Of a DNA stretch of 64,000 nucleotides, positions 47,969 through 60,000 are shown piece by piece. The stretch lies in contig NC_092361.1 in assembly GCF_030848805.1 (NCBI RefSeq), positions 2,728,001 through 2,792,000 of the forward strand. The letters run 5' to 3'. Each line of letters opens with the position of its first letter. The stretch's first letter is position 1. The notes beneath the pieces were generated by a model, which was not told the DNA's origin, searched no databases, and saw nothing but the letters and a program-made list of their open reading frames with translations. Origin of the DNA: Temnothorax longispinosus (lineage: Eukaryota > Arthropoda > Insecta > Hymenoptera > Formicidae). The position numbers and the translations under genes are program-made.

Positions 47969-50824
47969 AAATTTAATTCTCCGCGCATTACAGATTTTAT
48001 ATTTTTAAAGATTGTCTAAATGTCACGTTTCAGAAAGTGTCTTGCATTTCTATTTTAAATCGTTTTTAATTTTATCCATTCTTTATCACTAAATTATTAT
48101 TAAACGCGAAGGAAGAAACGGTAAGAATTTTATCGTCCCTCTCGATGCATTTTTGTTAATATAAAAATTATGATTGTCGATTATTGGCGGTAGGAGCACT
48201 ACTCTCCGTCTGTCGCAAGGAGGGACGCCATAATCAGCGTTTTATATTGACGCAAATGCACCGGCGCAGACGTCAACACAATGGAACACGGAATGCTCTT
48301 TGTTGTCATTGCCGTCGTCCCGATAATCTCCACGACTTCTCTGTCTCCGCTCAACAGTCCGCGTCCAGGATCATCCACTCGTCTTTTGATCTCGATGGAC
48401 GTCACTCCACGACGTCCCATTCATCGAGCTGCACCTCGACGTCAGTCGACCCGAAGCTTTTCCTTCATCTCCATCAGTCGCGCGCCCTATTCATCCCTAT
48501 GGGGGGATAGAAGTGCTCTCGAGATATTATTTCATTTAGCCTCGCCGGGTACCCGAACTCTTAGGTATATCGGCAATATCCATTCACACGCGGCGCGCGT
48601 GCAACGCGCGCCCATCCTCCTTCGCACGCGCGCCGCTCATCGGAGCGCATCGCTACGCTCATCAATCAGTCGCGCCGCGCTCGCGATAAATCTCCGCGCG
48701 TAATTTATTAAAAAGAAATGCAGGCGCACTGCAGAAAATCGCAGTTGCGCGCTGCAATCTTCCTCGCCTCGGCTCGTGTAAAGCTCTCTCTCTTCCCCGT
48801 CCGTGAATCCGCTTGATTCCTGAATGCGAGCCAGATTCCCCGCGCGGGGAAGAGAAGATGTGTGCCGTGATATCGACCGCGAACGTAGGATGCGAAAAAC
48901 CGTGCCCGCTCGTCCGCGAAACAATGCGTCTCCGCGAAATGATCCGAATTGGCAAAATTATCGATGTTTTATTGCCGATGCTCGAATTCGCGGATTGCTC
49001 GTCGAACCGAATTGCAGTTTAGGAGTCGATTTTAACGATCCGTTGGAGCAGCTGCGGCAAATCGACCTTTCTCTCTCGCGCCGCGGCTAAGACACAACCG
49101 TTTCTACTACAAGGACGGCGCGGCGGAGGATGGTTGGAAGATACGACGGCAAAGGAGAGAGTAGCGGGTTAGGGGGGAGAGAAAGGCAGAGATACGAGGA
49201 GAGAGGGAAGTCGGAAGCTTAAAGCTCGCCCCTGGACTTCGCCTCGATGCCAGGATCGGTAAAGTTCTCATCTCACGTTTATAAGTGGTCGATATATATG
49301 TGTATGTGTGTGTGTGTGTGCGTGTATGAGTATGTGTGCGGATATAGGTGGCTATGTGAGCGCATGTATGTGCGGGCGTGCGCGCGCGGTCGCGCGGGCT
49401 TGAGTGTGCTCTGTCCCCAGCTGCCGAGAGATAACATCCAATTTGCGCGCAAACCGCCGGATTTCGTGCAGGGCAGATCCTCGCCCGCTCCGCGGTTCAC
49501 CCCGCACACCTCTGCCTTCTCCCCCAGCACGTTGCAAAGATCCAGTTCCTTTGCTTTATCTGCTTTATCACATAATAATAGCATAATACATGTGTCAACT
49601 ATTTACAATTTACATTAAGGAACTGACGGAGCTAACCGAAAAATGCCAATACTTATTTTTCGGACACCAAATGTTTTCATACATGTTATAAATTTGTAAA
49701 GAGTTACGTATTAATTGATAATTTGCTTATTTTATTGAGATCTTTCAAATTTATTTCTGCAATTTGTCATGTTAGGGAGAACAATGGTGGACTTTAGTCA
49801 CGTGCGTTCTGATACGATGCGCGGATTATTTCACATCAAATAACCGACGTGAAGTAGCCGACGCAGACTGACCGCCTGAATAATTAGACGCGGTTTTGAC
49901 TTGCAAAAAATCTGGCAAAGCGGAGAAGCCGGAGAAACAGGCCAGATGCTGCGCACGCGATGTTCTCAGCTTCTTTTAAATGATACGTGACCGGAATACA
50001 GGATGTCCTAGGAAATCTGTACGGCGTGTGATATGTAGTACGGTGGTATTTTCTGAGTTTTGAGACGATTTTTCCTTTGTCAACATTGAGAACCAAGATC
50101 TAATTACGGAATTATTCGGTCTACGAAATTAAAGGGCTCCGGCGAATCGAATTTCAGAGAGGAACGAACAGCTAAAAATTAATTTTAAGTAAACATTATA
50201 CCTGCAGAGTTCTAGGTGGGAGTTCAGTTACCAAAATATTTAATGTTAAATATTCGAAACTCTCGGTAAGAGATGGCAGCAAATACCACTTTCGTTTAGT
50301 CAAAATAGTCTCAAAATTTTGAGAGAGTATATCTCATTTCTCATTTATCTCGCTGTCGTTATATACGTGTTCTCAGATATCCGGTATAATTGCAAAAAAG
50401 GAGTTTTCCCTCCCCTTCTTCCCTCTCTCTCTCTCTCTATCCATCTATCTATCTGTACCGGGATGTAGTTACTTTTCCGCGGATTGCTGAGGTATTCTCT
50501 CTGTAAATATGATATTTCTCGCGGAGATAGAATATCTCTCGTTACTTTGGCGGAGCGGTTATCCTCGCGTGTATCCACACGCGCATTTTCTTACCCTTAA
50601 CGAAGAACTTTTCACCTTTGGCCTTTTTGGCATCGCGTTTAACCGGTCGCCGACGATAACTTTATGAATAATTAATAGCCAACCACCACCTGCGGAGCTT
50701 TTTGCGTCGTTAAAATATCGCGCTTGTTCGTTTAAACTCAGCGCTTTAAAAGGCGATCCGAGGCTTTGCCTCGGTTCGCGAGACTGAAATTGCTTGCTGC
50801 TCGATCGCTTCTTCATAGCGCTTA
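47969..50824. other. Unannotated stretch, CG-rich 48.2-49.6 kb
   Basis: The CG-rich part has frames open on both strands at once (48199-48703), so strand and coding status cannot be decided. Purine tracts occur near 49155-49210, and a CT/CTAT tract lies at about 50422-50455. No exon supported. Confidence 0.35.
49296..49340. repeat. (GT)n-rich microsatellite
   Basis: TATATATGTGTATG leading into a GT run with later ATGAGTATG interruptions. It causes the Cys/Val-rich plus-strand frame nearby. Confidence 0.9.
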
Positions 50825-50967
50825 CGGAGCATAAATACGTAAAACGCTTCATTGTCTACAATAATCAGTAGCCTTGAGCGACCTATTTTGCATACAATCG
50901 GAGCATAAGTACTTAGAACGCTTTATTATCTATTATCAGATGGCCTCGGGCCATCTATTTTACCGGT
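50825..50967. repeat. Two-copy tandem duplication, 74-bp period
   Basis: Copies start at 50825 and 50899 with CGGAGCATAAATACGTA and CGGAGCATAAGTACTTA, followed by AACGCTTCATT/AACGCTTTATT and matching TCTA..ATCAG blocks. Copy 2 ends in the perfect hairpin GATGGCC-TCG-GGCCATC (50939-50955), which copy 1 lacks. Confidence 0.8.
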
Positions 50968-52257
50968 TCATTAAAGCGCGTGCTGCTACGTTACTTCATT
51001 ATGATCTCGATGCAAATCTTGATGATGATTTCTTTCGCGTTTTGGGAGACGTGTTTTCGTCCTTGCTTCTAGAGCGAGGAGATTAATCTTCGCTCTTCTT
51101 TTAGGGCACCTTAACTTGCTCGAATTAAACTCTAATCTAGCAGCGATGCTTGAGCGAAGACAAGTTCGTTAAGTGTGCTTAATCGAATTACGACACACGA
51201 AAAGTACTTAATAGACAGTGAACGATCTACTCTCCATCGGGAAGAATGGGCTTTCCGTCGCGTCTGAGTGCTTTTGTGACTCTAATTAGCATCCCCGAGT
51301 AACGACGAGTCCCTTCTTTAGGCCGGATAGATCTTTATCTCGTTGACAAAAATCTATTCCAACGCCGATTGCAAATTAGCGGCACGATGTTTTCAGCAGG
51401 AAACATAATTCCTTTGTGGTCTAACGGAAAATGTTATCGCATAGAAAATAAAAGTTAATTAATTTGTTAATTAATTTCGAAACCGTGTGCTACAATTGTA
51501 TCGCATGTAATTTTTTAACAAAATGTTTTTTTAAATTTAATATATAAGGATTTTTTTCGTAGTTAATATTTCTCACAATATTTTTCGTAGCAAATATCTA
51601 TTGTCACAATATCAATGTGTATTCCAATATTGACTTACGATATTTCGGGCGATTATTATTAATAGATTAACCCTGCTCGCGTGCATGAAGAACTTCTCGT
51701 TGTATCAAAACAGTGATAGATAAATTTCATTATGTGCGACAGAGTATGACAGCAGCATCACCGTCGCCGTTCGCTCTTCGCCGTTCACGTCTGACCTTCT
51801 AAATTAAGGAACGGTTTATACTCAGTACATTGTAAACATAATTAAAGGTCTCGTTAACATGAACAAACGATAAAGCAGATTTCAACTTCTCATATTTCTT
51901 GGGGAGACACGAAACATCGTCCCGTCGTTGCGCCAAGAGACCGCGAGTAGTAAAAACCAGTTTGCAGTCAGACGTTGCTCTGCTTATCCGTGGTCTACAT
52001 TAATGCCCTTTGGTTTATTCATATTTCATTTTCTTGCGGTTCTCATTTAATATGCAACTTGTTAAAATATGCACTTCTTTCGGTCTTCACAAGTAAACGT
52101 AGTATCAAATTTTTGTTAATTAGTACTTATACATAGAACTCTTTATTTTCTCTGCCAGATTTTTTTAATTATTAAATCGTGGACTAAACTGTATTCTCCT
52201 TTTTGTTTCAATGCGAGAATTGAGTTTTCTGGTAAATATGGTTTCCATTAACTTGGA

Positions 52258-52296
<39 letters not shown>

Positions 52297-54330
52297 AATA
52301 TCTTTACACATGATGGTGGCTAAAAACATAAGCGGGTTAGTACAAAAATTGAAAGCCACTACTTGAATTATGGGGCGAATCCAGCCGTTACTACAAACTT
52401 CTTGAGAAGTTTTACCGACTCCGCGGCACACTTTCCTGCTGTTTTCAAATTGGCCGCGCCACTTCCTCTTGATAAATAGCCGGTTTCCTTCCGGAACTTT
52501 TGTATTCGCGTAGCGTGCCTCAATGCTATTTTCGCGATTTGTCGAATCGACGTTGTATTTTGTTCGTTCTTACTTCGTTTAACCCGTACATTTGCTCCGT
52601 CACTATCGGCGTCTACCTCGACGGAGAACAGAGGCAAACTTAGCGTTTGAGTTCAGCAATGCATGAAAGTGCCATCCGAAAGGAGAAATTTCCGTCGACA
52701 GCTTTTAGTTCCCTTTGTGCAACTTCCCTGCGCGACATTTTACGATGTATCGAGAAAGAAAGGAAATATTTACTGCGCGAGGATTAATTGCACCAAGAGC
52801 ACTTTGGTGTGTCCAGAGACACACGTTCACGTCTCGGCGTGAGTGATTTTAACGGGCAACGTGTTCCCCGCCACTGCTTTCAAATTTATAGCGTTCACAT
52901 TAAAAGGATATTCTTGTACGCGATACATATTTGCCACAACTGCTGCGACATAATTTCGCCTTGAATTATATCATCGCGCCGCGAACTCTTTTGTCGGCGT
53001 ACACATCGCGCGGCATGTGTGTATGTGTTACCGCCGCGACGTAAGATGGATGACATGACACGGTTGCATAGCTGCACACATATAATCCAAAGCCTCGTGA
53101 ATTTTGGATGCGCCCGTCAGGCGCACATAAATAGAATGCGATATTTTGCAGCATGAAACAATAACGAGGCAGCGCAATGTGTGCGCTCTTTGTTCCGTGA
53201 TACCCCTAGCGCCGGGAGTTGGTGGCGCGGCCACCATCCTCTACCCCGTTCCTCTGGTGTGCCTCTCACACGCCGTCGGCACAAGCCCGGTTTACCTATC
53301 CGTCGGCTTTTTCTTTTTATTCGCTCGTAAAAATCACGAGGGCTTTCGAGCACGATTTGCATCCTCGAAGGTATCAGTACGATGCGGCGCTTCAATCCGG
53401 AAACTTTTTAAAATCACGTACATATTGCGAGGGGAGTTGCGTATGCGCGCGTTTGAGCGAGTTTCCCTCTTTCTCGTTTTATTTTGCTCTTCGTCTCTCT
53501 ATCTCTCTTTCTCCAGTTCTCTCTCCCTTTCTCTTTCTCTCTCTCTTTTTTTTTAACGCGCGCAAACGGTAAATTCTTTGTATCTTTAATGCATGAATTA
53601 CGGAATTGTATTGCCCCGCGTTTACCGTGCACCCCCTGAAATTTCATATTCCCATACGCGCGTTTGCAAAATACAGTCTCCGCTTTTATCCGCTTGTAAA
53701 ATTCTCCCGGGCGCTCTCGCAATTTGCATTTTGCGAAAAACCGAAGCGAGATGACAACTGCGCTAAAATTGTTAAATCGCATGAGCGTGTCCCACGCTTT
53801 TTTTTTATCCTTTGCAAAGCGGTTTGTAACGGGAAAAAAAAACGGAATTTTTGCCAGGAAAAATTGATTCTTTTATATGAATGAGGCAAGGTGGAGGGGA
53901 GAGGAGGAGGAAGAGAGACATACGATAATGGACGCATCGTGGATAGAACATTAGCTCTACGGGATTGTTATTTTTTTGCAAGAGCTATGGATTACAGCGT
54001 TCGTTGTTTCGCATGCTTTAGTGAGCCTGCGTGTAATATTATTGATTAACAGTTCGCGGCAACGTTACAACGGAGCGCATCGCTGATAATAGAAATTTAG
54101 CCCCGACAGCGTAATAGAATTTAATTAAAAAATTTAACGCAGTTTAACTAAACTTCCCGTTCGTGTGTAAATGGCTTTTATCCGAAGAGTATTATTTAAT
54201 ACGCCAGACAAAGGGGCGCACATTCGTGATCAGTTTGAATGTTGCGATACAGATCCATAAATATTTTATCTCGAAATGGTTTTATCTCGACTGGTAATAG
54301 AACGTGGTCTAAAAACAAAAGTTCACTTTG
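50968..54330. other. Unannotated stretch
   Basis: AT-rich at 51.4-51.7 and 52.0-52.25 kb, with a CG-richer patch at 52.9-53.5 kb. That patch contains a short hairpin GGTGGC-GCG-GCCACC at 53221-53235 and an imperfect CT tract at about 53480-53554. Frames crossing those tracts are discounted. No gene supported. Confidence 0.35.
52261..52293. repeat. (CT)n microsatellite
   Basis: About sixteen uninterrupted CT units. Confidence 0.96.
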
Positions 54331-54403
54331 TACTCTCTAAATCTAAATCAGTGAATAGTACTGCTGAATCAGTGAATAGTCACTGATTCAGATTTAGAGA
54401 GTA
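54331..54403. mobile_element. Mini fold-back element, 73 bp, TA borders
   Basis: Arms TACTCTCTAAATCTAAATCA and the inverse of the right end, TACTCTCTAAATCTGAATCA, differ at one base. GAATCAGTGAATAGT (with one variant) is repeated inside. TA at both borders would fit the target duplication of Tc1/mariner-type MITEs. The element is almost wholly self-complementary and non-coding. Confidence 0.7.
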
Positions 54404-57042
54404 AGAAAGCAATTCACATCGATTTACGATACTATATTTGGAGATTTTGATTTAAATATTACCCCTTTCTCTTGTAAATTTAAAGTAGAATCGCGACTTT
54501 TGTGAATAATCCAACTTCTTATAATGTTTACAAGCTGGCAATCAATAGCATGCCTTTGATGTATTTCGGAGTCTAAAGAGTTCGAGTATTCGTGCTTAAG
54601 GGAAATAGCTGCCGGTTCTATTTGTAATCCCGTTCGTGTCATGTAAACATTGAAGCGGACATCGAGGCAGGCACGGCATGTTACACATAAGTGTACTCGC
54701 TTAGCTCAGGGAAAAAAGACGAGAAAAACAGCAGTCATTGGTTAGAAGTGACATCAATAGTCGAACCTCCAGAAAAGATTTTTGTCGTAAGTAGATCGCG
54801 CTCGTAAAAGTATGCAGGTTTGAAAGCAGAGATTTCAAACAATTTAAAATAGAATTATTTTATGGGAGAAACGTCGAGATATCAATTTTATTTAATTCCA
54901 GTCGGATTTTAAATCTGATAGAATTTTAATTGCAAACCACAATAAGATATTTAATATTGAAAATGCAACGCAGAAGAATATTTATTTTAACGAAAACTGA
55001 TAAAATGATGCGACAAATGATTCGAATTTTTTCAGATTTTTTAATTAATATTTTCTGAAAAATGATTGTAAATTCCATTATATCAAATATTCCTCGTCAA
55101 GAGTCTCTTTTTACCGGACGCATTATTCGTCCGATCGTTAGCCTAATTTTTACGAAGAAGAGGTAATTAAGCGTCATAGCACTCTGATATTCCTTTCTTG
55201 ATGAAATCTCCGGAATAACGTGCATCAAGTCAGTCTTGCTTCGTAATTGGGGCTGTCCACTGCCCTTTTCTTTTTCCCCCCGCCACTTCCCGCCGGCTCG
55301 CCGTTCTTGGAACGCCATGTCATCCCGGAATCGCGAGGACAAAACCGGATATGCCCGAGGAGGAGTCACGAAGCCTCGAGTTCCAGACTCCTAAATTATT
55401 TTCCCTCGGGCGAAAATTATTCATGGGCCATCTCGATCTTGGCAGAAATCTTGGGTTCGCCCGTTAGTTTGCTCCGTTCTCCGTCCCTTTTTGTATTTAC
55501 CCTCTCCCCCTCGCTCCTCATCTCGTTAACCGATGTCGTATAAGTGATGTTATTTTTTCATACCGTTCGTATGAAAGGACCCCGTCGCGTCACAGTTGCG
55601 TTTGCTAAATTCTCCTTGCGCTTGAAAAAGAGAATTTCCATATAGCTATCTGCGGGCTTTCGAGAATGTAAAGATATCTTATCTATTCAATATTTCAATG
55701 TGCTGTACCATCATCTCGCCACCGACCCCCATCGCGTATGCATGTACGTGGTGTACTTTATTTCCGGCGCGGCGACACCGTTGGCGATGAACCATGATTC
55801 GTGTCCGACTGTTTTCGATCTCGTTCCACTTGACGCCGCTTCACGCCTTATGACTTTACGCTCCATATGTGACACATCTCTTTGCCTGTATTCGCCGATC
55901 GACCCTCTTGCCTCTCTGATCCGTGATCCGTGTGCACTTTATCGTCAAGTGTCGGCCGTCGCGCGTCCCGTGATAGAAACACGTGCGGGCACGCGTGCTC
56001 GACACTTTCGATTCTCGCGTTAGAATAATACATGCCTTTAATCTTAAAGAAAGATTTGCTTGCACGAATTTCTCGATCTATAAAGAGTCGGCGAAACGCG
56101 CGCGAGGGAGAGGCGTACTTTAAACAATGATTCGAGAAGTTAATTGAGAATAATCGGAGCTGTCATACAATCGGCGTCCTAAGCGGCATTCGCGGAACGT
56201 CTGCAGTTGCGAAAGTCCGTTCTGTAAAGACGTATCATTTTCGCTAATTGTTTGAAAGGTCTCCGTCACGTCGACTGACTACGGGACTCGAACTACAGTT
56301 CTTTCCGAAGAACGGAATAGACTCGTTGTGCAACGCCTATCGTCTCTTCAGTTTCTTCTCTTCCATTCTTCTCGCTCCGACAACGTTTTTCTCCGCGAGT
56401 TTTCATTCGCGTAAAGAGATAGAAAGAGAGTAAAGGGCGGCAATGAAAACGAAAACTAAGAGCGAGCGGCAGAGAAGAAAAAAAGAGAGAGAGAGAAGGA
56501 GACTGAACTGACAACCGCGCGAATGAATAAATAGAATGAATTTAATTTCCCTCTTGAACCGTGCATTCAAAGAGCCCGGAGATACTCCGACGGCGCCGGT
56601 CGCAATGACGTCAATAGCAAATACGTGCCGACGCGGGGGCGAGGAGGAAAAATTGCAGCGAAGGAAGGAAGGAAGGAAGGAAGGAAGACGGTTAAAAGGA
56701 ACGAAAGGACGATAGCGAGGGCAGCGAGCGGCGAGAGAGACTCGCAGGACAAAACGGCCGAAAAGAGCCGGTATTACCGAAGCCACGGGGCGAAAACACG
56801 ATAACACCATTACCCGAGGGGGCATAATGAATTTATCGCTGGCAACTTAAGGACAATTAATGCGGAACTTTTGACGTATTGTTTCGCCTCTTCGTGGGTG
56901 GCATCCGAAAACGGCCGGCGCGGCGGAGTCGACTATTTTCCATTCCCCGACGCGAGGCCGCCCCGGCGCTATCTATTGTTCGCAAGTTCTGGATGGAAAA
57001 GTGGGAAACGAGAGGGGTTGGGGAAGGGGAGCGGTGGTCTTT
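54404..57042. other. Unannotated stretch
   Basis: AT-rich to 55.1 kb, then mixed and CG-rich from 56.5 kb. Purine tracts lie near 56460-56501. A frame at 55700-56023 has no splice or promoter support. No gene called. Confidence 0.35.
56661..56687. repeat. (AAGG)n microsatellite
   Basis: Between six and seven AAGG units in a purine-rich block. Confidence 0.93.
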
Positions 57043-57084
57043 TGCACCGCGGTGCATCATATTATGGCGCAAACCGTGCGCCAT
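57043..57084. repeat. Two adjacent perfect inverted repeats
   Basis: TGCACCGCGGTGCA at 57043-57056 is a 14-bp palindrome. It is followed by ATGGCGCA-AACCG-TGCGCCAT at 57064-57084, an 8-bp stem. They lie seven bases apart in CG-rich DNA. Confidence 0.8.
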
Positions 57085-60000
57085 TTGCACGGCAAGCTTC
57101 GACCGGTGCCGTGATTTACCGTACGTTTCTTGCGTTTCTTGTTTACGAAGCTCACTAACCTGTCCCAGTTATAAGTTAACCCGTGAGTGGTTACACGCAA
57201 GAAACGCTCAGGTAAAAAATTGTTTTCTTCTTGCACGGTCATTGCACAATTTATCATTTTATAAGCAATATAATCCACTTAAGACACGTAAAAATAAATA
57301 CGCCGATTAATTATATATTTATTACGTTAATCTCTGAAAGGGGCGTTGGTCATTTAATTAATAAATGTACGAGCACCCTCGACGGAACGATTCGGATTTG
57401 CGACGTCGATGGCCGGTTTATTATTTATGACATCTAAGATAGGCTGACCGGATTATTTATGATTTATGGGTCTCCCCTTTCGGCCCCTGTGACAGCCACA
57501 ATGACAGCGCTATTTTCTCTGGCAACATCATTTGAGTCCAATGGGCGCGAGGTGGAATTGGTAGAAAGGAGCGTAATTTCCTGAGGTGTACGGCAAAATA
57601 TGAATGCGCGGAAGCTCCTTTTCCGTCGTGTGTGTATAGAGAACATTGATATGTATGGTATGTGTATTGATAGCGCGCGTATAAAATGCAAGGGAATATA
57701 TGAGAATTTCCAATAATATTTCAAGCTACAGTGCCATGCCGTGACAAGTAACTATTAGTTCTCCGTTATGCGATTTATTTTACAGCTTTCATCGCGTAGA
57801 AGCTTTAGCGAGGATTACCACAGTATAATTGACATTATTGAGTTTTGAACTTTGTGCACTAGCGGCATCAATTTCTAGGATCGTTAGACGAATTAATATT
57901 ATGTTAATATTATATCAGCGCTAACTATATATAAAATAATTTCGTATTATAATTATGCCATGAATTAACGCAACGTATTTCAGGCTCGATTCCGTATATA
58001 TATATATATGTACACTGGCAGTGTATTAAATTTCACTAAATAATGTAGGTAAATTGATAACATTAAATGCATTAAATCATGTACAATGTTATGGGAATAT
58101 TACTGTTGACATTTGTAATACGCCCGAAGTCATATTTAGAACGCACGATAGAAAGACCGTAACGCATAGCCATTAATTTTACAGAAACGACCACTGAAGA
58201 GACATTAACCAGCATTTTTAAAATTAATCCCTGACAAAGAGACACATAATAGCTTTTCTGTTTTCGAATACTTGGCCATGAGTAGATAACGCAAACACTT
58301 TTCGGGTTATTATAACAATTGTAACGAATTTTGGATAACGGGCAGTGTGCCTGTGACAACGAACACGAACACGTGCGGAGAGAGAGATAGAGCGGAAACC
58401 TACACCCGGGGGGAAAAGAGACAGAGATGAAGAGAGAGAGGGAAGGGAGAGAGAATTGCGTGCCCGCCGCGTACACGCGTACACAGAAATTGCGTATGAG
58501 CTTCCGCCACCCATTCGAGCTGTCATCGACACGCCACTACGGCCGGCGATATCCAATTAATTTGTGGCCATTATTAAAATTAAAAGCGTATGTATCATGT
58601 CGATGCAGTCTCAAGCGTGCGCGGGCGGCTGCGCTCGCGTGAGTTTCCGCCGTCTTCTCTCTCGAAGCCTGCGTTTTTTATTCGATAACCGTCAAATAGA
58701 GTTGTTGCTGCTTAATTATTAGATAGCCGTACATAACGCGCGCGCTGCGCGGCGCGGTTTCCCGTAACACGCTATCGTATTTATTAAACGCGGTCTTGTA
58801 ATTCGTACTAATTACGCGCGCAACATCGCAATAACGTCGAATTGAATTCTTATCTTATGCCTCGGGGATAATAGCAAATTCTGTGTGACATAAAGGGAGA
58901 TAAGGATTTTCATTGCGTTTCTAGATAATAATAATTTATCGTCGACCATGAGCGTTATACTCCCTTCTGATAACTCAACGCTGCCAAATAATCATTAGGA
59001 GTTCCCCTCATGCAACATTAATCACAAGTACACTCGGGATGGCTCGGGAACAATGTATAGTTTCGAGAAGGGGTGCCCGACATGTGGGATCGAAAAGCGA
59101 AATCCGCACGCGTTTCGGTGATTATTAAATATTTTATTTTATCGTTGTACGGGAGAGAGATAAATTGCCCGTGAGTCATTTTATCCCTATAATTCAACGA
59201 TTACGTGCGCGCGCGCGCAATGTAGATCCATTAGAGCGGCGATCCAAAACCCGATTCAAAATCAATCGGATACATTTTCGGTAATAATCCCTTTAGTCTC
59301 TGATAACCGTTGCAAACGCAATTAACTTCGCTAATCGTAACCTAGCGTCATTTTCCGTGACGTCTCTAAAAATTTCCCTCGAATTTTACAGCGCGAAATT
59401 GATTTTGCAATGTGGCGTGCGTGATATAATTACGTGACATGAACAACATTTTTTTAATTGAGCGTTATGCATTGCTCGGATTTCAAATGAAGAGAAAAAT
59501 TTCCCGTTGATATTTTTGCAACAATAGGGTCTTATTGCTGCCTCTCGCGAGCGGTTCACCTCATAAAGCGTGTTTTACGTACGCGCGGCCGGCGATATCA
59601 AATGCAGATATCGCATTTGTTCGTGACCGCGAAGGAGAAATATCGCGGATGAGGCCCGGCGTCCTTCTGAAATGTCAACGGCTGGGCATCTGGAAGTCCT
59701 AACGCGCGCACGCGGAATGGAGATGTCAGGTTTCATAAATAGCTGCATTTACATCTGACCCGGATGGGATATATTCACCGTGAGATCCGCCGGTATAATG
59801 CGGTTACTCGCAACGGAACACTTTCAAGGAAATCAGATTTTTTCCCCCTGCTGCTTGTCTCTCGCGGAACGGCGGTTCAAGTTCATCGAACGATCTGAAG
59901 TCGCGAGAAATATCCATCGAATTTTAATAGAGCAGCAAGGCCTTTTAAAGGGGATAAACGTGGAGGAAATGTAGGAATATTGCCCGCATTCATAAAATGT

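Noticed and set aside
48199..48703. Protein-like frames on both strands, one with a signal-like start (MEHGMLFVVIAVVP)
   Set aside because: Two strands are open simultaneously in CG-rich DNA, so openness is uninformative. No acceptor, donor or promoter supports either strand.
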